Of a DNA stretch of 5,845 bases, positions 5,318 through 5,845 are shown piece after piece. The position numbers and the translations under genes are program-made. Position 1 is the stretch's first letter. Each line of letters begins with the position of its first letter. The notes beneath the pieces were generated by a model. The model was not told where the DNA came from. It did no database searches and was given only the letters and a program-made list of their open reading frames with translations. Source of the DNA: Nitrospiraceae bacterium (GTDB lineage Bacteria; Nitrospirota; Thermodesulfovibrionia; Thermodesulfovibrionales; Dissulfurispiraceae); the NCBI GenBank assembly GCA_003170655.1, contig PMYY01000087.1:152-5996 (forward strand), in the 5' to 3' direction.

Positions 5318-5845
5318 TTATTCTTTTACGAGGCATGTCCGGTTCGCGCGCCCGGCTGTATCTTGTCGGTAGTAGGCGCTGAGGACACGGTAGAGATCGG
5401 GGGCGTGCTTCTGGAGGGCAATGGGACGGTCGAAGAACTCCTCGGTCGCCACGGCGAAGAACTCAGCTTCGTTTGTCGCGCCGTATGTGTCGAGGAATGT
5501 TTTGTGCCCCTTCTCGGCGAGGCCTCGTAACCGCAGGAATTCGTGGGAGCACACGGCCACCCAATCGGCGAACTGATCACGGTCGGCGAGGAGCGGGGTG
5601 CCGTCAGCGGCTCCGTCAAGCATGTCGAGCTTGTGTGCGAACTCATGGTAAACCACGTTATGCCCCTGCTCCGGATGGCGCGCCCCACGCAGGACAGTGT
5701 CCCACACCAGGATCACTGGACCACGGGCGAAGGCCTGGCCCAGAATCGGGACGGAGGTCGCTACTGGACCATCTACGCGCTCGAATACACCGGCGCGGTG
5801 CTCTGGAGGCACTACGGTGGAAGGGTAGATGAGGATCGACTCCAC
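5318..5845 (-). CDS. mtfA: M90/MtfA-family zinc peptidase, N-terminus cut by window edge
   Basis: The visible 175 codons are the C-terminal part of an MtfA-type metallopeptidase; the family is usually about 260-270 residues, so roughly 90 are missing beyond the right edge. The GTG at 5845 is most likely an internal valine, not the start. The zinc-peptidase motif HEFAH is at visible residues 67-71, followed by KLDMLDG. The downstream NEAEFFAVATEEFFD (125-139) supplies the probable third zinc ligand, E128. LYRVLSAYYRQD near the end is typical of the family. In E. coli, MtfA binds the glucose repressor Mlc and links to PTS sugar uptake; whether that holds here is unknown. The protein is expected to be cytoplasmic, as no membrane segment is seen. 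The gene ends at TAA 5320-5318. It is more GC-rich than the rest of the window, about 62% in one sampled line, which may mark a different origin. Confidence 0.88.
   Translation of the reverse strand: MESILIYPSTVVPPEHRAGVFERVDGPVATSVPILGQAFARGPVILVWDTVLRGARHPEQGHNVVYHEFAHKLDMLDGAADGTPLLADRDQFADWVAVCSHEFLRLRGLAEKGHKTFLDTYGATNEAEFFAVATEEFFDRPIALQKHAPDLYRVLSAYYRQDTAGRANRTCLVKE

Noticed and set aside
5087..5530. Plus-strand open frame of 147 codons
   Set aside because: It spans the structured spacer and runs antisense to the well-supported peptidase gene, with an arginine/alanine-rich composition typical of a shadow frame.
5473..5832. Plus-strand open frame of 119 codons
   Set aside because: It is antisense to the MtfA-like coding region and very arginine-rich; no independent support.

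Overview
The window reads as a bacterial chromosomal fragment. It has four protein-coding regions, some broken or cut by the window edges, separated by sizeable non-coding stretches. No rRNA, tRNA, CRISPR array or transposase is visible. The organism cannot be named. Two adjacent cobalamin-binding-type radical SAM genes, moderate GC (about 47-53% in sampled coding lines) and a small dispersed-type hairpin would fit an anaerobic Gram-negative lineage such as Deltaproteobacteria or Nitrospirota, but that is inference only.

Left block (1-1192, all minus strand): a compact cluster of a PhoH2-type PIN-domain nuclease (704-1192), a 75-residue ORF of uncertain reality that starts on the base after the PIN stop codon (476-703), and an unrecognised protein (491 to beyond base 1). 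The last begins behind a perfect AGGAGG and runs off the left edge. The genes touch or overlap, so they are probably co-transcribed and translationally coupled. The order of expression is PIN, small ORF, unknown protein.

Spacer (1193-1801): about 600 bases with no convincing gene but with direct and inverted repeats and a hairpin.

Central block (1802-4729, minus strand): two tandem paralogues of a B12-binding-type radical SAM protein of unknown substrate. The downstream copy (1802-3181, 459 aa) is intact. The upstream copy (3348-4729) would be 460 aa but is broken by a one-base shift in an A-run (4007-4012) and an in-frame TAG (3819-3821). It also has Asp in place of the Gly of the GFES motif. 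Once the frame is repaired, it aligns to the intact copy without gaps around both lesions, so these are clear lesions in a formerly complete gene or, for the A-run, possibly a sequence error. A good sigma70-like promoter lies immediately before it and predicts an almost leaderless transcript.

Right block (4730-5845): a short plus-strand hypothetical gene (4813-5148) converges on a GC-rich (about 62% in one sampled line) minus-strand gene for an M90/MtfA-family zinc peptidase. The peptidase gene enters from the right edge and stops at 5318. The convergent gap holds a REP-like hairpin and a larger multi-arm inverted-repeat structure, where base composition also changes. This may be a convergent terminator region, the edge of a transferred segment, or an assembly join.

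The strongest points for a second look are the damaged radical SAM paralogue, the PIN cluster with its unidentified partner, and the multi-arm structure at 5193-5294.
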